Numbered from the stretch's first letter, positions 9,346 to 18,962 are shown. The stretch: DNA of 64,000 nucleotides from Desulfurococcus sp. (GCA_026626905.1 JAPNUX010000003.1:277758-341757), one strand, 5' to 3'. Notes: generated by a model from the sequence alone, not told the origin. Numbers and translations are program-made.

Positions 9346-9375
9346 GTTAAATCCTGCTGTAATCATGGATTTAAC
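9346..9375. promoter_or_regulatory. Perfect 9-bp inverted repeat upstream of the biotin-carboxylase-like gene
   Basis: GTTAAATCC and GGATTTAAC form exact 9-bp arms around a 12-bp spacer. A TATA-like CTTAAATG at 9330-9337 would put the transcription start close to the centre of the repeat, so it could be an operator or a 5' leader hairpin. No regulator gene adjoins it. Confidence 0.45.
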
Positions 9376-9389
9376 CGGGTTGATTTGAG

Positions 9390-10898
9390 GTGTCAAAGAG
9401 GATTTTAATAGCTAGTCGAGGCGATATCGCTGTAAGGATAGCTAGAGTGCTGTTAGAGAAAGGGTATCAGCCGCTGGGAGTTTACACAGAGCATGATAAG
9501 GAGAGCCCTCATAGAAGACTTGTTGTCGAGGAGGCTAGAGTATCCAGTTACACTGACCCTAAGGAGATAGTAGAGGTAGCTTTAAAGCTGGGTGCTGACG
9601 CCGTCCACCCCGGCTATGGTTCTTCAAGCAGGAGCTTAGAGCTCCAGTTGGAGGTTGCCCGGAAGGGCCTGGTCTTCATAGCACCTCCTGCCAGCATAGT
9701 AGAGTTCACCCGGGATAAGCCGGCGGTGAAAATGCTTGCGGAGAAGATTGGTGTGCCAACGCTACCTTGGACTATGATCAGCGATGAAACTGATCTCAGG
9801 GAGTTCGCTAGAGTCTATGGTTACCCATTGATTGTTAAGCCAGCTAAAGGCAGCTGGGGGAGAGGATTAAGGATTCTATGGAGTGAAAACGATGTAGATG
9901 ACTTGAAAACAGTAGTGAAGAATGCTGGGAGACTCTTCGGGGATACAAGAGTCTACGTGGAGCCCTTTATCGCTAGCGCAAAGCACATAGAGGTACAGTT
10001 GATAGGGGATGGGGAGAGAGTCATACACTTGTTTGAGAGGGAATGCAGTTTACAAGACGACTACTTGAAGATCCTTGCGGAGGCACCTTCTAAAGCTGTG
10101 ACAGGTGAGTTGAGAAGTAAGCTAGTGAACTATGCTACAATTCTAGGTGACGCGCTCAGGTTGAAGGATGTAGTCACCGTTGAATTCCTCTACGATACTA
10201 GAAACAGCAACATCTACTTGTTAGAGGTGAATCCAGGCTTAACTCCCGAGCACTTGGCAACAGAGATTGCAACAGGCGTGAACATTATCGAGAAGCAGGT
10301 AGAGGTAGCTTTATACTCCGCGCTTAAGTTGAAGCAGGAGAACGTAGAACTAAAGGAGTGGGTGCTGGAAGCCGTAGTCTTCAATAAAAAGCTCTCCGGG
10401 GACGGTGCGAGTGCAGGCTTAATAGAATACTACGAGGAACCCGGGGGTCCAGGCATATCTGTGGACCCGGGTATAGCCCCCGGCGTGAAGGTGAGCAGCG
10501 AGTATACTCTTCTAGCTAAGATAGCTGCATGGGGGAGTGATAGAGCTACAGCTATGAATAGATTAAGGAGAGCTATTAGTGAGATAAGCGTGGGAGGCGT
10601 TGAAACTAACATACCTCTACTCAAAGAGGTACTCAGCCTCAAGGAGGTTGAAGATGGCGCCTACACCATCAGGTTGCTTGATGAGAAGAAGAATACTATA
10701 TCATCCAATATAAGGAGTAAAATGCTGCTACACTCCATTGCCGCAGTAGCACTCGTAGAGTACGGGGATAAAGCTGCTAGGGAAGTCTTCACTAGAAACC
10801 AGAAGCACCCAGAGAGTTTAGCTGCAGAGGCTTCCAGGATAAAGAGGAGCGCGTGGTTCTACTACATTAGGTTAAGGGAGAGGATGAGGAGGCATTAA
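9390..10898 (+). CDS. Biotin carboxylase-like ATP-grasp protein with altered biotin/bicarbonate site
   Basis: A 502-residue protein with the three-domain layout of biotin carboxylase: preATP-grasp (KRILIASRGDIAVRIAR), ATP-grasp, and C-terminal domain. Biotin carboxylase makes carboxybiotin on the carrier protein. ATP-site residues are kept: the Lys in the VKPAKG loop, the His of KHIEVQLIGD, the Glu of VEFLYD and E279/N281. Several residues that hold bicarbonate and biotin in E. coli AccC appear changed: Arg292 to G283, Gln294 to T285, Val295 to P286, His236 to Y225, and the Arg338 region reads EAVVFN. K227 and E287 are kept. It may be a low-activity or repurposed carboxylase. The carboxyltransferase and carrier genes are 35 kb away. 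GTG is taken as the start. Confidence 0.7.
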   Translation: MSKRILIASRGDIAVRIARVLLEKGYQPLGVYTEHDKESPHRRLVVEEARVSSYTDPKEIVEVALKLGADAVHPGYGSSSRSLELQLEVARKGLVFIAPPASIVEFTRDKPAVKMLAEKIGVPTLPWTMISDETDLREFARVYGYPLIVKPAKGSWGRGLRILWSENDVDDLKTVVKNAGRLFGDTRVYVEPFIASAKHIEVQLIGDGERVIHLFERECSLQDDYLKILAEAPSKAVTGELRSKLVNYATILGDALRLKDVVTVEFLYDTRNSNIYLLEVNPGLTPEHLATEIATGVNIIEKQVEVALYSALKLKQENVELKEWVLEAVVFNKKLSGDGASAGLIEYYEEPGGPGISVDPGIAPGVKVSSEYTLLAKIAAWGSDRATAMNRLRRAISEISVGGVETNIPLLKEVLSLKEVEDGAYTIRLLDEKKNTISSNIRSKMLLHSIAAVALVEYGDKAAREVFTRNQKHPESLAAEASRIKRSAWFYYIRLRERMRRH

Positions 10899-11047
10899 TC
10901 TTACTCCACCATTAACACCACGATAGCAGGCGGGAGTGGAATCTCTCTACAAGCACACCTCAACAGACCTTAAATTTTTCTTCGAGAAGCCCGAGAACAT
11001 TGCGTGGTTGTTTAAATCCAGAAATTCTACTCTAATGATTTAATCTT

Positions 11048-11100
11048 AGGCTGTAAGTGGGCATGTAGTATCCATGTGATCATAGCTTACTTACCCGCCT
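11048..11100. promoter_or_regulatory. Long imperfect inverted repeat upstream of ppsA
   Basis: The arms at 11048-11062 and 11085-11100 (AGGC..GTAAGT..GGGC against GCTTACTTAC..GCCT) pair over about 14 positions with one bulge, around a 22-base loop. A TATA-like CCTATAATAAAG follows at 11098-11109, so the repeat sits just upstream of the ppsA core promoter and fits a DNA operator better than an RNA element. The rest of the 10899-11168 gap shows no gene. Confidence 0.35.
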
Positions 11101-11168
11101 ATAATAAAGTTTTTTAGGGATTCAACTACATCAAGCTTCCTTGACGTAGTATAAAGGTGGTTAGTTGG

Positions 11169-13661
11169 ATGAGTAAGGAAACCAGGTTCGTTCTATGGCT
11201 GGATGAAGTTAGAAAGGAGGATGTACCGTTAGTAGGAGGGAAGAACGCGAATCTCGGAGAAATGATAAATGCCGGTATACCAGTTCCGCCAGGCTTCGCT
11301 GTAACAGCTTATGCATTCAAGTACTTCCTTGAGAAAACAGGTATCGGTGAGAAGATATTCAGCATGCTCAGGAATCTTGATGTAAATAATACTAGAGAGT
11401 TAGAGGAGACGACTGCCAAGATCAGAGAGATGATATTGAATCAGCCAATGCCACCCGAGGTTGAAGAGGAAATTAAAGCGTACTACCTGGAGCTGGCTAG
11501 AAGGCTAGGGATGGATCCAAGAAACCTTAGAGTTGCAGTTAGAAGTAGTGCTACAGCAGAGGATATGCCTGAAGCCAGCTTCGCTGGACAGCAGGAAACC
11601 TACCTCAACGTGTACGGTGCTGATAACGTAGTGAACTATGTTAAGAGATGCTGGGCCAGCCTCTACACTGCTAGAGCTACATTCTACCGTGTCGCCCAGG
11701 GGATACCCCATGAGAGAACCCTCATGAGTGTTACAGTTCAGAAGATGGTTAACAGTAAGGCTGCTGGCGTAATGTTCACTCTACACCCGGTTACAGGCGA
11801 TGAAAGCGTTGTAGTAATAGAAGGTAGCTGGGGTCTAGGCGAATCAGTTGTAGGCGGGAAAGTTACACCAGACGAGTTCGTTGTATCCAAGGATACCCTC
11901 AGCATAGTTGAGAAGCGTATTAACAAGAAAACATTCATGATAACATTCGATCCATCTCTAGGCAGGAACGTGCATCTAACATGGAGCGATGAGAAGGGTA
12001 CCTGGGTATCGGAGGAGGGCGAGAAAGTCAACCCGCCGCTTGCTAAGATAGCCAGGCCTGAGGAGCCAGCTCTAACCGAGGAGGAGGTTAGAAAACTAGC
12101 TGAACTCTCAATGTTGATCTTCAAGCATTACGGCAGGCACATGGATATAGAGTGGGCTATAGACTCTGATCTACCATTCCCGCAGAACGTATTCATCGTT
12201 CAGGCTAGGCCTGAAACCGTATGGAGTGTTAAGAAGGCCAGGGAAGTCGAGAAGCCTGTTGAAGTTAAGGGTAGAACTGTTAAGCTGGCTGAAGCTAGAG
12301 TACTAGTGAAGGGTCTACCAGCTTCACCAGGAATAGGTGCTGGTATAGCGAAAGTGATACTAGACCCTAAGAGCAAGGAAGCCATGGAGTTCAAGGAAGG
12401 CGAGATACTGATAACCAGGATGACAGACCCTGACTGGGTTCCATTAATGAAGAAGGCTAGAGCTATAGTGACAGATGAAGGTGGTATGACAAGCCATGCT
12501 GCAATAGTAAGCCGTGAGCTCGGTATACCAGCAGTAGTAGGCACTGGTAGTGCTACAAAAACCATTCCATCAGGCATCGAGGTAACCGTGGATGGAGGTA
12601 GAGGTGTAGTATACGAGGGCATAGTAGAGGAGCTAGCTAAGCCTAAGACTGAGGCTCCAGCTACTGGTGTTGTAGCAGCTGTCGGCATAAGCCCCGAGCA
12701 ATTACTCCCACTATACCCTGTTACAGCCACGAAGATCTATATGAATCTAGGTGAACCCGACGCCATTGAGAAATACAAGGATCTCCCCTTCGATGGCATA
12801 GGGTTAATGAGAATAGAATTCATATTCACCGACTGGGTGCAGTATCATCCATTATACCTGATAGAGATAGGAAAACCTGAAATAGTAGTCAACAAGCTCG
12901 CTGAAGGCATAGCCAAGGTTGCACAGGCAATCTACCCGAGACCGGTAGTGGTGAGATTCAGTGACTTCAAGACTAACGAGTACCGTGGCTTGAAGGGAGG
13001 CGAGAAGTACGAGCCTGATGAGAGAAACCCAATTATAGGCTGGAGAGGAGTCAGCAGGTACATTCATCCCAAGTACGAGCCCGGCTTCAGGCTCGAGGTT
13101 AGAGCTATAAAGAAAGTTAGAGAGGAGATGGGGTTAACTAACGTATGGGTAATGTTCCCATTCGTGAGAACCACATGGGAGCTGGAGAGAGCTATAGCGA
13201 TAATGGAGGAGGAAGGCCTCAAGAGAAGCAAGGACTTCAAGGTATGGGCGATGGCTGAAGTTCCAAGCATAGCCTTACTCGCCGACAAGTTCGCTGAGTA
13301 TGTTGATGGATTCAGCATAGGCAGCAATGATCTAACACAGTTAGTATTAGGTGCCGATAGAGACAGCAATATACTAGCTGAAATGGGCTACTTTGATGAG
13401 AGGGATCCAGCTGTACTGGAAGCAATAAGACTAATAATTGAGAAAGCCCACAGTAAGGGTGCTACTGTAAGTATCTGTGGGCAAGCTCCCAGCGTCTACC
13501 CCGAGATAGTTGAATTCCTTGTAAGACTAGGCATTGACAGCATAAGCGTTAACCCTGACGCTGTTGTAGCAACAAGGAGGCTTGTCGCCAGCATAGAGAG
13601 AAAGATAATGCTTGAGAGACTAGAGAAAATCATAGATAAACTCAAGAATCTAGAATACTAG
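11169..13661 (+). CDS. ppsA: Phosphoenolpyruvate synthase (pyruvate, water dikinase)
   Basis: Converts pyruvate, ATP and water to PEP, AMP and phosphate: gluconeogenic, or possibly glycolytic in some hyperthermophiles. It has ~830 residues, close to archaeal PpsA. The N-terminal nucleotide-binding domain has [20 protein letters not shown]. The phosphohistidine domain has [13 protein letters not shown] with catalytic H443, and the C-terminal TIM barrel ends with SICGQAPS bearing the catalytic Cys. ATG 11169 with GGTGG at 11156-11160 is preferred over the in-frame GTG at 11157. No defects are visible. An imperfect inverted repeat and a T-rich core promoter lie upstream; the gene appears monocistronic. 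Confidence 0.95.
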   Translation: MSKETRFVLWLDEVRKEDVPLVGGKNANLGEMINAGIPVPPGFAVTAYAFKYFLEKTGIGEKIFSMLRNLDVNNTRELEETTAKIREMILNQPMPPEVEEEIKAYYLELARRLGMDPRNLRVAVRSSATAEDMPEASFAGQQETYLNVYGADNVVNYVKRCWASLYTARATFYRVAQGIPHERTLMSVTVQKMVNSKAAGVMFTLHPVTGDESVVVIEGSWGLGESVVGGKVTPDEFVVSKDTLSIVEKRINKKTFMITFDPSLGRNVHLTWSDEKGTWVSEEGEKVNPPLAKIARPEEPALTEEEVRKLAELSMLIFKHYGRHMDIEWAIDSDLPFPQNVFIVQARPETVWSVKKAREVEKPVEVKGRTVKLAEARVLVKGLPASPGIGAGIAKVILDPKSKEAMEFKEGEILITRMTDPDWVPLMKKARAIVTDEGGMTSHAAIVSRELGIPAVVGTGSATKTIPSGIEVTVDGGRGVVYEGIVEELAKPKTEAPATGVVAAVGISPEQLLPLYPVTATKIYMNLGEPDAIEKYKDLPFDGIGLMRIEFIFTDWVQYHPLYLIEIGKPEIVVNKLAEGIAKVAQAIYPRPVVVRFSDFKTNEYRGLKGGEKYEPDERNPIIGWRGVSRYIHPKYEPGFRLEVRAIKKVREEMGLTNVWVMFPFVRTTWELERAIAIMEEEGLKRSKDFKVWAMAEVPSIALLADKFAEYVDGFSIGSNDLTQLVLGADRDSNILAEMGYFDERDPAVLEAIRLIIEKAHSKGATVSICGQAPSVYPEIVEFLVRLGIDSISVNPDAVVATRRLVASIERKIMLERLEKIIDKLKNLEY

Positions 13662-13690
13662 CTTTTTCCTCCACTACTAATCTCTAATTC
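13662..13690 (+). terminator. T-rich terminator after ppsA
   Basis: A run of five T (13663-13667) begins 2 bp after the ppsA stop and is followed by a pyrimidine-rich stretch. This is typical of archaeal T-tract termination; the call rests on composition and position only. Confidence 0.4.
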
Positions 13691-13750
13691 TCCTGTTGCA
13701 ATCCAACCTGTTTATTAACGCTGGCTTCTCATAGTAGTAACGGTGTCCAC

Positions 13751-15082
13751 ATGCCTAGAAAGATAGTTATTCTAGGTGCTGGTGGAAGAGACTTCCACAA
13801 CTTCAATGTATTCTACAGAGATAACCCAGATTACAGGGTGGTAGCATTCCTTCAAACCCAGATACCAGGTATCTCGGGTAGACGTTACCCTCCTTCTCTA
13901 GCCGGCTCGCTATACCCTGATGGAATACCCATCCTAAGCTTAGATTACCTCGAGGATGCCGCGAGAAGCCGTGGTGTTGAAGAAGCTGTACTAGCCTTCA
14001 GCGATCTAACATACGATGAGCTAGGGGGAATTCTCTCACGCGTGCTATCACTAGGATTAAGCTTCAGGATCCATGGCCCCATGGATACAATGCTCGAGAG
14101 CATTAAGCCTGTAATAGCTGTAACAGGTGTTAAAACAGGTGCTGGCAAGAGCACTGTTTCAAGAGAGATCGCATTAGAGTTAAGGAGGAGAGGGCTTCGA
14201 GTCGGTATTGTGAGACACCCAATGTCGTATGGGGACCTGGAGAAGTCAGCTGTCCAGGGATTCCATAGCTTCGAAGACCTGGATAAATACGAGGCTACAG
14301 TAGAGGAGCGGGAGGAGTACGAGCACTACTTGAAGCTAGGGTTCTCGGTTTACGCTGGAGTCGACTACGGGAGGATACTCAGGCTCGTGGAATCCGAGAA
14401 TGATGTAATACTATGGGATGGAGGCAACAACGACTTCCCGTTCTACAAGCCTGACTTCATGATAGTAGTTGCAGACGCTATGAGACCTGGTGTAGAAGTA
14501 TCATCCTTCCCAGGTGAAGTAAACCTCAGGATGAGTAATGCTGTAATAATAAACAAGGTTGACCAGGCTAAACCAGGTGCAGTCGCGAAAATCAAGGAGA
14601 ACATCCGCTCGAGGAATCCAAGCGCAGATGTAAGTCTCGCCGAGAGCATTGTTGTAGTAGATAATCCTAAACTCATAGAAGGTAAGAAGGTTCTAGTTGT
14701 AGAGGACTCGCCCACCATAACGCATGGAGGAGCCCCCTATGCAGCTGGATATGTCGCGGCACTGAAGTACGGGGCTCAACCAGTTGACCCGAGGAGCTTT
14801 GCTACAAGCTTCTTTAAGAACATATACGAGGCCTACCCGCATATAGGCCCAGTACTCCCGAGCACAGGGTATCGTCCTGAGCAGTTGAAAGAACTCGAGG
14901 AGACTATTAGAAGAGCACCTGTCGATGCAGTCGTCCTAGGGACACCCTCAGATATCACTAGGCTGATAAGAATAGATAAGCCGGTTGTCAGAGTTGGCTT
15001 CGAGCTGAGAATAGTAGAGGGGCCATCTATAGGAGACTACATTGAAATGTTCCTTGAGAAGGCTAGGAGAAAAATATCCTAG
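13751..15082 (+). CDS. cDPGS-like GTPase (COG2403-type)
   Basis: A 443-residue soluble protein related to cyclic 2,3-diphosphoglycerate synthetase, the archaeal enzyme that cyclises 2,3-DPG using ATP. The N-terminal ~120 residues form a Rossmann-like domain (KIVILGAGGRDFHNF). A P-loop GVKTGAGKST sits at about 126-135, INKVDQAKPG resembles a GTPase NKxD motif, and DSPTITHGGAPYAAGYVAA is conserved in this family. Family members are often annotated only as GTPases, and whether this one makes cDPG is not shown. ACGGTG precedes the ATG, and a TATA-like TTTATTAACG lies upstream. Its 3' end faces the exported phosphoesterase gene 14 bp away. Confidence 0.72.
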   Translation: MPRKIVILGAGGRDFHNFNVFYRDNPDYRVVAFLQTQIPGISGRRYPPSLAGSLYPDGIPILSLDYLEDAARSRGVEEAVLAFSDLTYDELGGILSRVLSLGLSFRIHGPMDTMLESIKPVIAVTGVKTGAGKSTVSREIALELRRRGLRVGIVRHPMSYGDLEKSAVQGFHSFEDLDKYEATVEEREEYEHYLKLGFSVYAGVDYGRILRLVESENDVILWDGGNNDFPFYKPDFMIVVADAMRPGVEVSSFPGEVNLRMSNAVIINKVDQAKPGAVAKIKENIRSRNPSADVSLAESIVVVDNPKLIEGKKVLVVEDSPTITHGGAPYAAGYVAALKYGAQPVDPRSFATSFFKNIYEAYPHIGPVLPSTGYRPEQLKELEETIRRAPVDAVVLGTPSDITRLIRIDKPVVRVGFELRIVEGPSIGDYIEMFLEKARRKIS

Positions 15083-15096
15083 ATGAATCCTCTACT

Positions 15097-16653
15097 CTAC
15101 CTTCTTTTGAAGAGTAGTGCCAGCGCAAACCCTGATATAAGAGCTGCAATTACTGCAATCACTATTTGAGTGTAGCCTCCTGGACTCATTGTAGTGAGAG
15201 TAGTAGTGCTGGTTTCCCTTACAGTCGAGTACTCTGTTCTCGTAGCCCATGCAGTGCTGGTGTACGTTGTAGTAGCAGTAAGAGTTTGTAGCTCGGGGTA
15301 GAATACCGTAGTAGTTTCCTTTAGAGTCGTAGCAGTCGTGTAGGTTTCTCTCTGCGTTATAGTAGTAGTCTCGGTCAAAGTCCTAGTCTTTGTGAGGAAG
15401 GCTATAACCGTGGATGTTAGAGTTTCAGCTTTCACGATCTCACCTGGCACTACAACTGTGTACTCCTCGCCTAGCATATACTGGGATAAATCTAATTCTC
15501 TACCAGTCCCATTAATAACCACAGTCCCGCCACTCCTCTCCATGTACACGTAGTAGTAGAGGTCTTCGGAGAGGCGTAGAATCCCTCTTCTCGAGTCTAG
15601 CGTGAACGAGACGCCGGATGAAGCTGGAATCAATGCTACAACATAGATGTTAGTGTTGTTTCCCTTGAACTGTAATCTTACAGGGTATTCTACAGGTTTA
15701 CCGTGGATGTCTAGCTTCGAGTTAACTACCAGATAGGATGTAGAATTCAATGGTATAACTTTTAAGACGCCGCTCCCCTCACCGAGGAGTATCGGCTTGT
15801 ATGTGAATGTACCGTTAGGGTAGAGAATTAGCATCATGTAATGGTAGACGCTTGAACAGCTCGCTTCAGAAGCTTTTACATCGCTGCATGGGTATAGTGG
15901 TGCTCCAGCCCCTCCAGTTATAATGAATAATGATCCATTATACCTGTATTCAACCCACCCATGCCAGTGTGCTTGGAGAACCAGGCTCGGCCATCCATAG
16001 GTATTCATGTACTCTAGTAATATGGAGCTGTAGTTGCCTCCTAGGTTGTGGCTTACATCAGGGTACAACGGCCTATGGAATCCCAGGATTAGCTTGGAGC
16101 CACCTGTGTAATTAAAAGCCTCTAGCAACTGCTGTCTCCACGTTTCTAAACTTGCCTCCGAATTCACTAACGCAATCCTCCAGCCGGGTATACTATCAGT
16201 TATAATTACATCGGGCCCTACATACTGCCTCCAGAAGTCAATGCCTTTTCCCGCTGTCCCACTGTAGGCTACATCATGGTTTCCCGGTACCATCCAAATA
16301 TTCTCTAGTCTAGTTTTATTTAGGAGCTCGTATAGCTTCGCGTACTGTTCTGGCGTGCCGAAGCCAACGTGATCCCCTAGCCCTATGAATGCTAGTGGAA
16401 ACGCGTTTTCAGCTTCATTGACCAGCTGGTAGAAGACGCCTGGAGGGTCTACATCGTTCACGTCATACGGTCTGTTATCACCTATAACTATCACTGGATA
16501 CCATGGTAGGTTACCAGGAATCTCCTTACGTGTCTTCTCAAAGAGTGGTATAGTAGTTGAAGCGTTAAGCTCTAGGGGAAGGATGTCTGCCGTCATTAAT
16601 AATACTGCTACAAGCGCGAGTAGGAGTACTACCGCCGGGATTCTCGACTGCAT
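15097..16653 (-). CDS. Exported metallophosphoesterase with Thr-rich stalk and C-terminal anchor
   Basis: A 518-residue surface protein. It has an N-terminal signal peptide (MQSRIPAVVLLLALVAVLLM), a calcineurin-like phosphoesterase domain at about 50-270, a beta-rich region, a Thr/Ser-rich stalk at about 415-485 and a C-terminal helix ending FKRR. Visible motifs are GLGDHVGFG, VPGNHDV and FHRP, but two canonical motifs are degenerate: the first site reads IGDNRPYD rather than DxH, and the last reads QAHWHG rather than GHxH. Activity may differ or be weak. Many N-glycosylation sequons (NxT/S) suggest exposure outside the cell. GGTG precedes the ATG. The substrate is unknown. Confidence 0.72.
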   Translation of the reverse strand: MQSRIPAVVLLLALVAVLLMTADILPLELNASTTIPLFEKTRKEIPGNLPWYPVIVIGDNRPYDVNDVDPPGVFYQLVNEAENAFPLAFIGLGDHVGFGTPEQYAKLYELLNKTRLENIWMVPGNHDVAYSGTAGKGIDFWRQYVGPDVIITDSIPGWRIALVNSEASLETWRQQLLEAFNYTGGSKLILGFHRPLYPDVSHNLGGNYSSILLEYMNTYGWPSLVLQAHWHGWVEYRYNGSLFIITGGAGAPLYPCSDVKASEASCSSVYHYMMLILYPNGTFTYKPILLGEGSGVLKVIPLNSTSYLVVNSKLDIHGKPVEYPVRLQFKGNNTNIYVVALIPASSGVSFTLDSRRGILRLSEDLYYYVYMERSGGTVVINGTGRELDLSQYMLGEEYTVVVPGEIVKAETLTSTVIAFLTKTRTLTETTTITQRETYTTATTLKETTTVFYPELQTLTATTTYTSTAWATRTEYSTVRETSTTTLTTMSPGGYTQIVIAVIAALISGFALALLFKRR

Positions 16654-16948
16654 GCGCTAACACCATAGTACTTATCTTAGATATCCAGTGGATAATAATA
16701 TTTAGAGTCTTTAAGAACGTGGAGATGGATGAATAAGGTGAAACCCGTTTAACTGCTGAAATTCACCATCGTAGAAGCTTGTATGCCTGTGATACGAGTA
16801 TTATGCTAGCTTCAAGAACACTGGAGACTAGAGGTGGCTTGCATCCAGCTAGGATCTCCTATCCTGGTCTTCATAAGGGTATTTTAGGGTGGTTTAATTG
16901 TTAGGTTTACAGGGTGATCAGAGCAGGCTAATTGTAGTGGTGTAAGCT
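16654..16948. other. Non-coding gap, divergent promoters
   Basis: A 295-bp gap between the leftward phosphoesterase and rightward PINA genes. It has an AT-rich stretch near 16690-16705 that could be the TATA for the leftward gene, and GTGGTG just before the PINA TTG. Six-base arms GAAGCT/AGCTTC flank about 28 bases near 16774-16815 but are too weak to call. I see no gene or RNA gene here. Confidence 0.4.
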
Positions 16949-18517
16949 TTGAGTCTAAGGATTGCCGGTGAAGTAGTGTACGTGCCTGACTTCACAGCTC
17001 TAGTACAAGGGGCTATGTCGAAACTCGTGGAAGAGAAGCGTATAGTAGGAAGGATCATAGTTCACAGGGCAGTACTACAGGTATTAGAGCATAGTGCCTC
17101 TAAGGATAGAGTTGAAGGATACACTGGCTTAGAGGAGGTGCGGAGGCTCAGAGAGTACAGTGAGAAGGGTCTCATAAAAGTTGAAATAGCCGGTGAGAGA
17201 ATCAAGAGCCTTCCCCCTGATGAAATTGAAGCAGTTAATGAAGTCAATGCTGCTGTAAGAGAGTACGCTTACTCTGTTAACGGCGTTCTGGTCACAGGTA
17301 GCGAGCTACAGTACCAGGTGGCGAAGGCCATGGGTGTACAGGTGTTATTCGTGGGGAATAATAAAACTGGTAAACTAAAGTTTGAAACATACTTCACTGA
17401 GGATACCATGAGCGTGCACTTAAAGGAGGGGGTTGAACCAGTAGCAAAGGTCGGCAGGCCAGGTGAATGGAAGTTTGTCAAGCTGGGAGATAAGCCTCTA
17501 ACTAGACGAGAAATCGAGGAAATGGCTAACGAGATTATAGAAGCCACTAGAAGCAGAAGAGATGCATTCATAGAGATTGATAGAGCCGGTTCAACTATAA
17601 TCCAGCTAGGAGCCTACAGGATAGTTGTGACAAGACCTCCATTAAGCGATGGATGGGAGATAACAGCTGTCCGCCCCTTAAAGAGGCTCAAGCTCGAAGA
17701 GTATAATCTCCCGCCGGAACTCTTGAAGAGGCTTGAAGAAAGAGCTGAAGGAATACTGATAGCCGGCGCTCCTGGAATGGGTAAGACCACGTTTGCTCAA
17801 GCCCTCGCAGAATACTATATGAGGATGAATAAAGTAGTAAAAACTATTGAGTCTCCACGAGATATGATACTCCCACCAAATATAACCCAGTACAGCAAGC
17901 ACTACGCTGTCATCGGCGAGCTACACGATATACTACTACTCTCGAGACCAGACTACACGGTCTTCGATGAAATGAGGACAGATGAAGACTTCAAGTTATT
18001 CGCTGACCTAAGGCTTGCAGGTATAGGCATGATCGGAGTAATCCATGCTACAACACCAATAGATGCTATTCAGAGATTCATAGGGAGAGTTGAGCTAGGC
18101 ATGATACCATCAATAGTTGATACAGTAATATTCGTTAGAAATGGGCAAGTTGACAAAGTATACGAGGTGAGAATGACTGTAAAGCTTCCTACAGGGCTCC
18201 GTGAAGCAGAGCTATCAAGACCTGTAATAGAGGTAAGAGACTTCCTCACAGGCGAGCTAGAATACGAGATATACACGTTCGGCGAGCAAACTGTCGTAGT
18301 ACCAGTTAAGAAGCTACGGGGCAAGCTCAGCATCCACGAGAAACTAGTAGAGGAAATCACGAAGATAATACCGGGTGCAGATGTATTAGTAGAAGATAAC
18401 ACAATAGTAGTAGTTGTATCTAGAGGCAGCTTAAAGGACTACAATAAGAGGGTTAGAAAGCTGAGGAGGCTTGAAGAGAAGTATAAGATACCATTGAGGA
18501 TCAGAGTTAAGGAGTAG
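16949..18517 (+). CDS. pinA: PINA-type ATPase (PIN domain, PilT-like ATPase, KH domain)
   Basis: A 522-residue protein with three parts: an N-terminal PIN-like domain (first Asp in VPDFTAL, later ELQYQVAKAMG) to about residue 150, a PilT/VirB11-like ATPase core with Walker A GAPGMGKTTF at about 273-282 and a Walker B-like region YTVFDEMRTDEDF, and a C-terminal KH-like region at about 445-522. Homologues in Sulfolobales form hexamers, move Holliday junctions and bind Hjc. The neighbouring convergent gene here is Hjc, which fits that role. The start is TTG after GTGGTG. Older databases may call it a PilT or type II secretion ATPase. Confidence 0.85.
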   Translation: MSLRIAGEVVYVPDFTALVQGAMSKLVEEKRIVGRIIVHRAVLQVLEHSASKDRVEGYTGLEEVRRLREYSEKGLIKVEIAGERIKSLPPDEIEAVNEVNAAVREYAYSVNGVLVTGSELQYQVAKAMGVQVLFVGNNKTGKLKFETYFTEDTMSVHLKEGVEPVAKVGRPGEWKFVKLGDKPLTRREIEEMANEIIEATRSRRDAFIEIDRAGSTIIQLGAYRIVVTRPPLSDGWEITAVRPLKRLKLEEYNLPPELLKRLEERAEGILIAGAPGMGKTTFAQALAEYYMRMNKVVKTIESPRDMILPPNITQYSKHYAVIGELHDILLLSRPDYTVFDEMRTDEDFKLFADLRLAGIGMIGVIHATTPIDAIQRFIGRVELGMIPSIVDTVIFVRNGQVDKVYEVRMTVKLPTGLREAELSRPVIEVRDFLTGELEYEIYTFGEQTVVVPVKKLRGKLSIHEKLVEEITKIIPGADVLVEDNTIVVVVSRGSLKDYNKRVRKLRRLEEKYKIPLRIRVKE

Positions 18518-18962
18518 ATTCACCAGTATACTCGAGTAAACTCTTACCACCTTTAACAAGCGATACCAGTCCCTTAAGCCTGAATCCTTTTCTCACAGCT
18601 TCGACCGGGATCTTAAAGCTGTCGCCAGCCTCCACCAACCTGTCAAGAGGCACGAAAAACCACTCTCCTTCTCCCACGAACTTGACGGCTATGAAAGGTG
18701 ATGCTCCAGCTCTCTTAGAGAATTCAAGGAGTTTTTCAACCTGCTCTCTTCTAACATAAATGGCCTTCTCTTCCCCGGCTGTCTTGGCTTCTAAGGCGAT
18801 AATTCTCCCCTTGTATAAAGCTACTATGTCAGGGTACTTTAAGATTCTCGCTCGGCTGCCACTTGCAGGTGCCCTTATGACAGCAAAACCTTCATTCCAT
18901 AACCTCCTAGCCAGGTCTCTCTCGTGAGAGAAGCCTCTGGATCTATTGCTCACGCTGCTCAA
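18507..18962 (-). CDS. hjc: Holliday junction resolvase Hjc
   Basis: Cuts four-way DNA junctions during recombination and fork repair. Family motifs are clear: RGFSHERDLARRLW with the catalytic Glu, KYPDIVALYKGRIIALEAKT with the PD-(D/E)xK core (Asp, then ExK), and SGSRAR. The length, 151 residues, is slightly over the typical ~130-145 because of a Ser-rich start and a C-terminal tail. A TTG at 18962 is the longest start, and a GTG nine bases on is possible. The 3' end overlaps the convergent PINA gene by 11 bp. Hjc and PINA are reported physical partners in Sulfolobales. Confidence 0.92.
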   Translation of the reverse strand: MSSVSNRSRGFSHERDLARRLWNEGFAVIRAPASGSRARILKYPDIVALYKGRIIALEAKTAGEEKAIYVRREQVEKLLEFSKRAGASPFIAVKFVGEGEWFFVPLDRLVEAGDSFKIPVEAVRKGFRLKGLVSLVKGGKSLLEYTGESTP

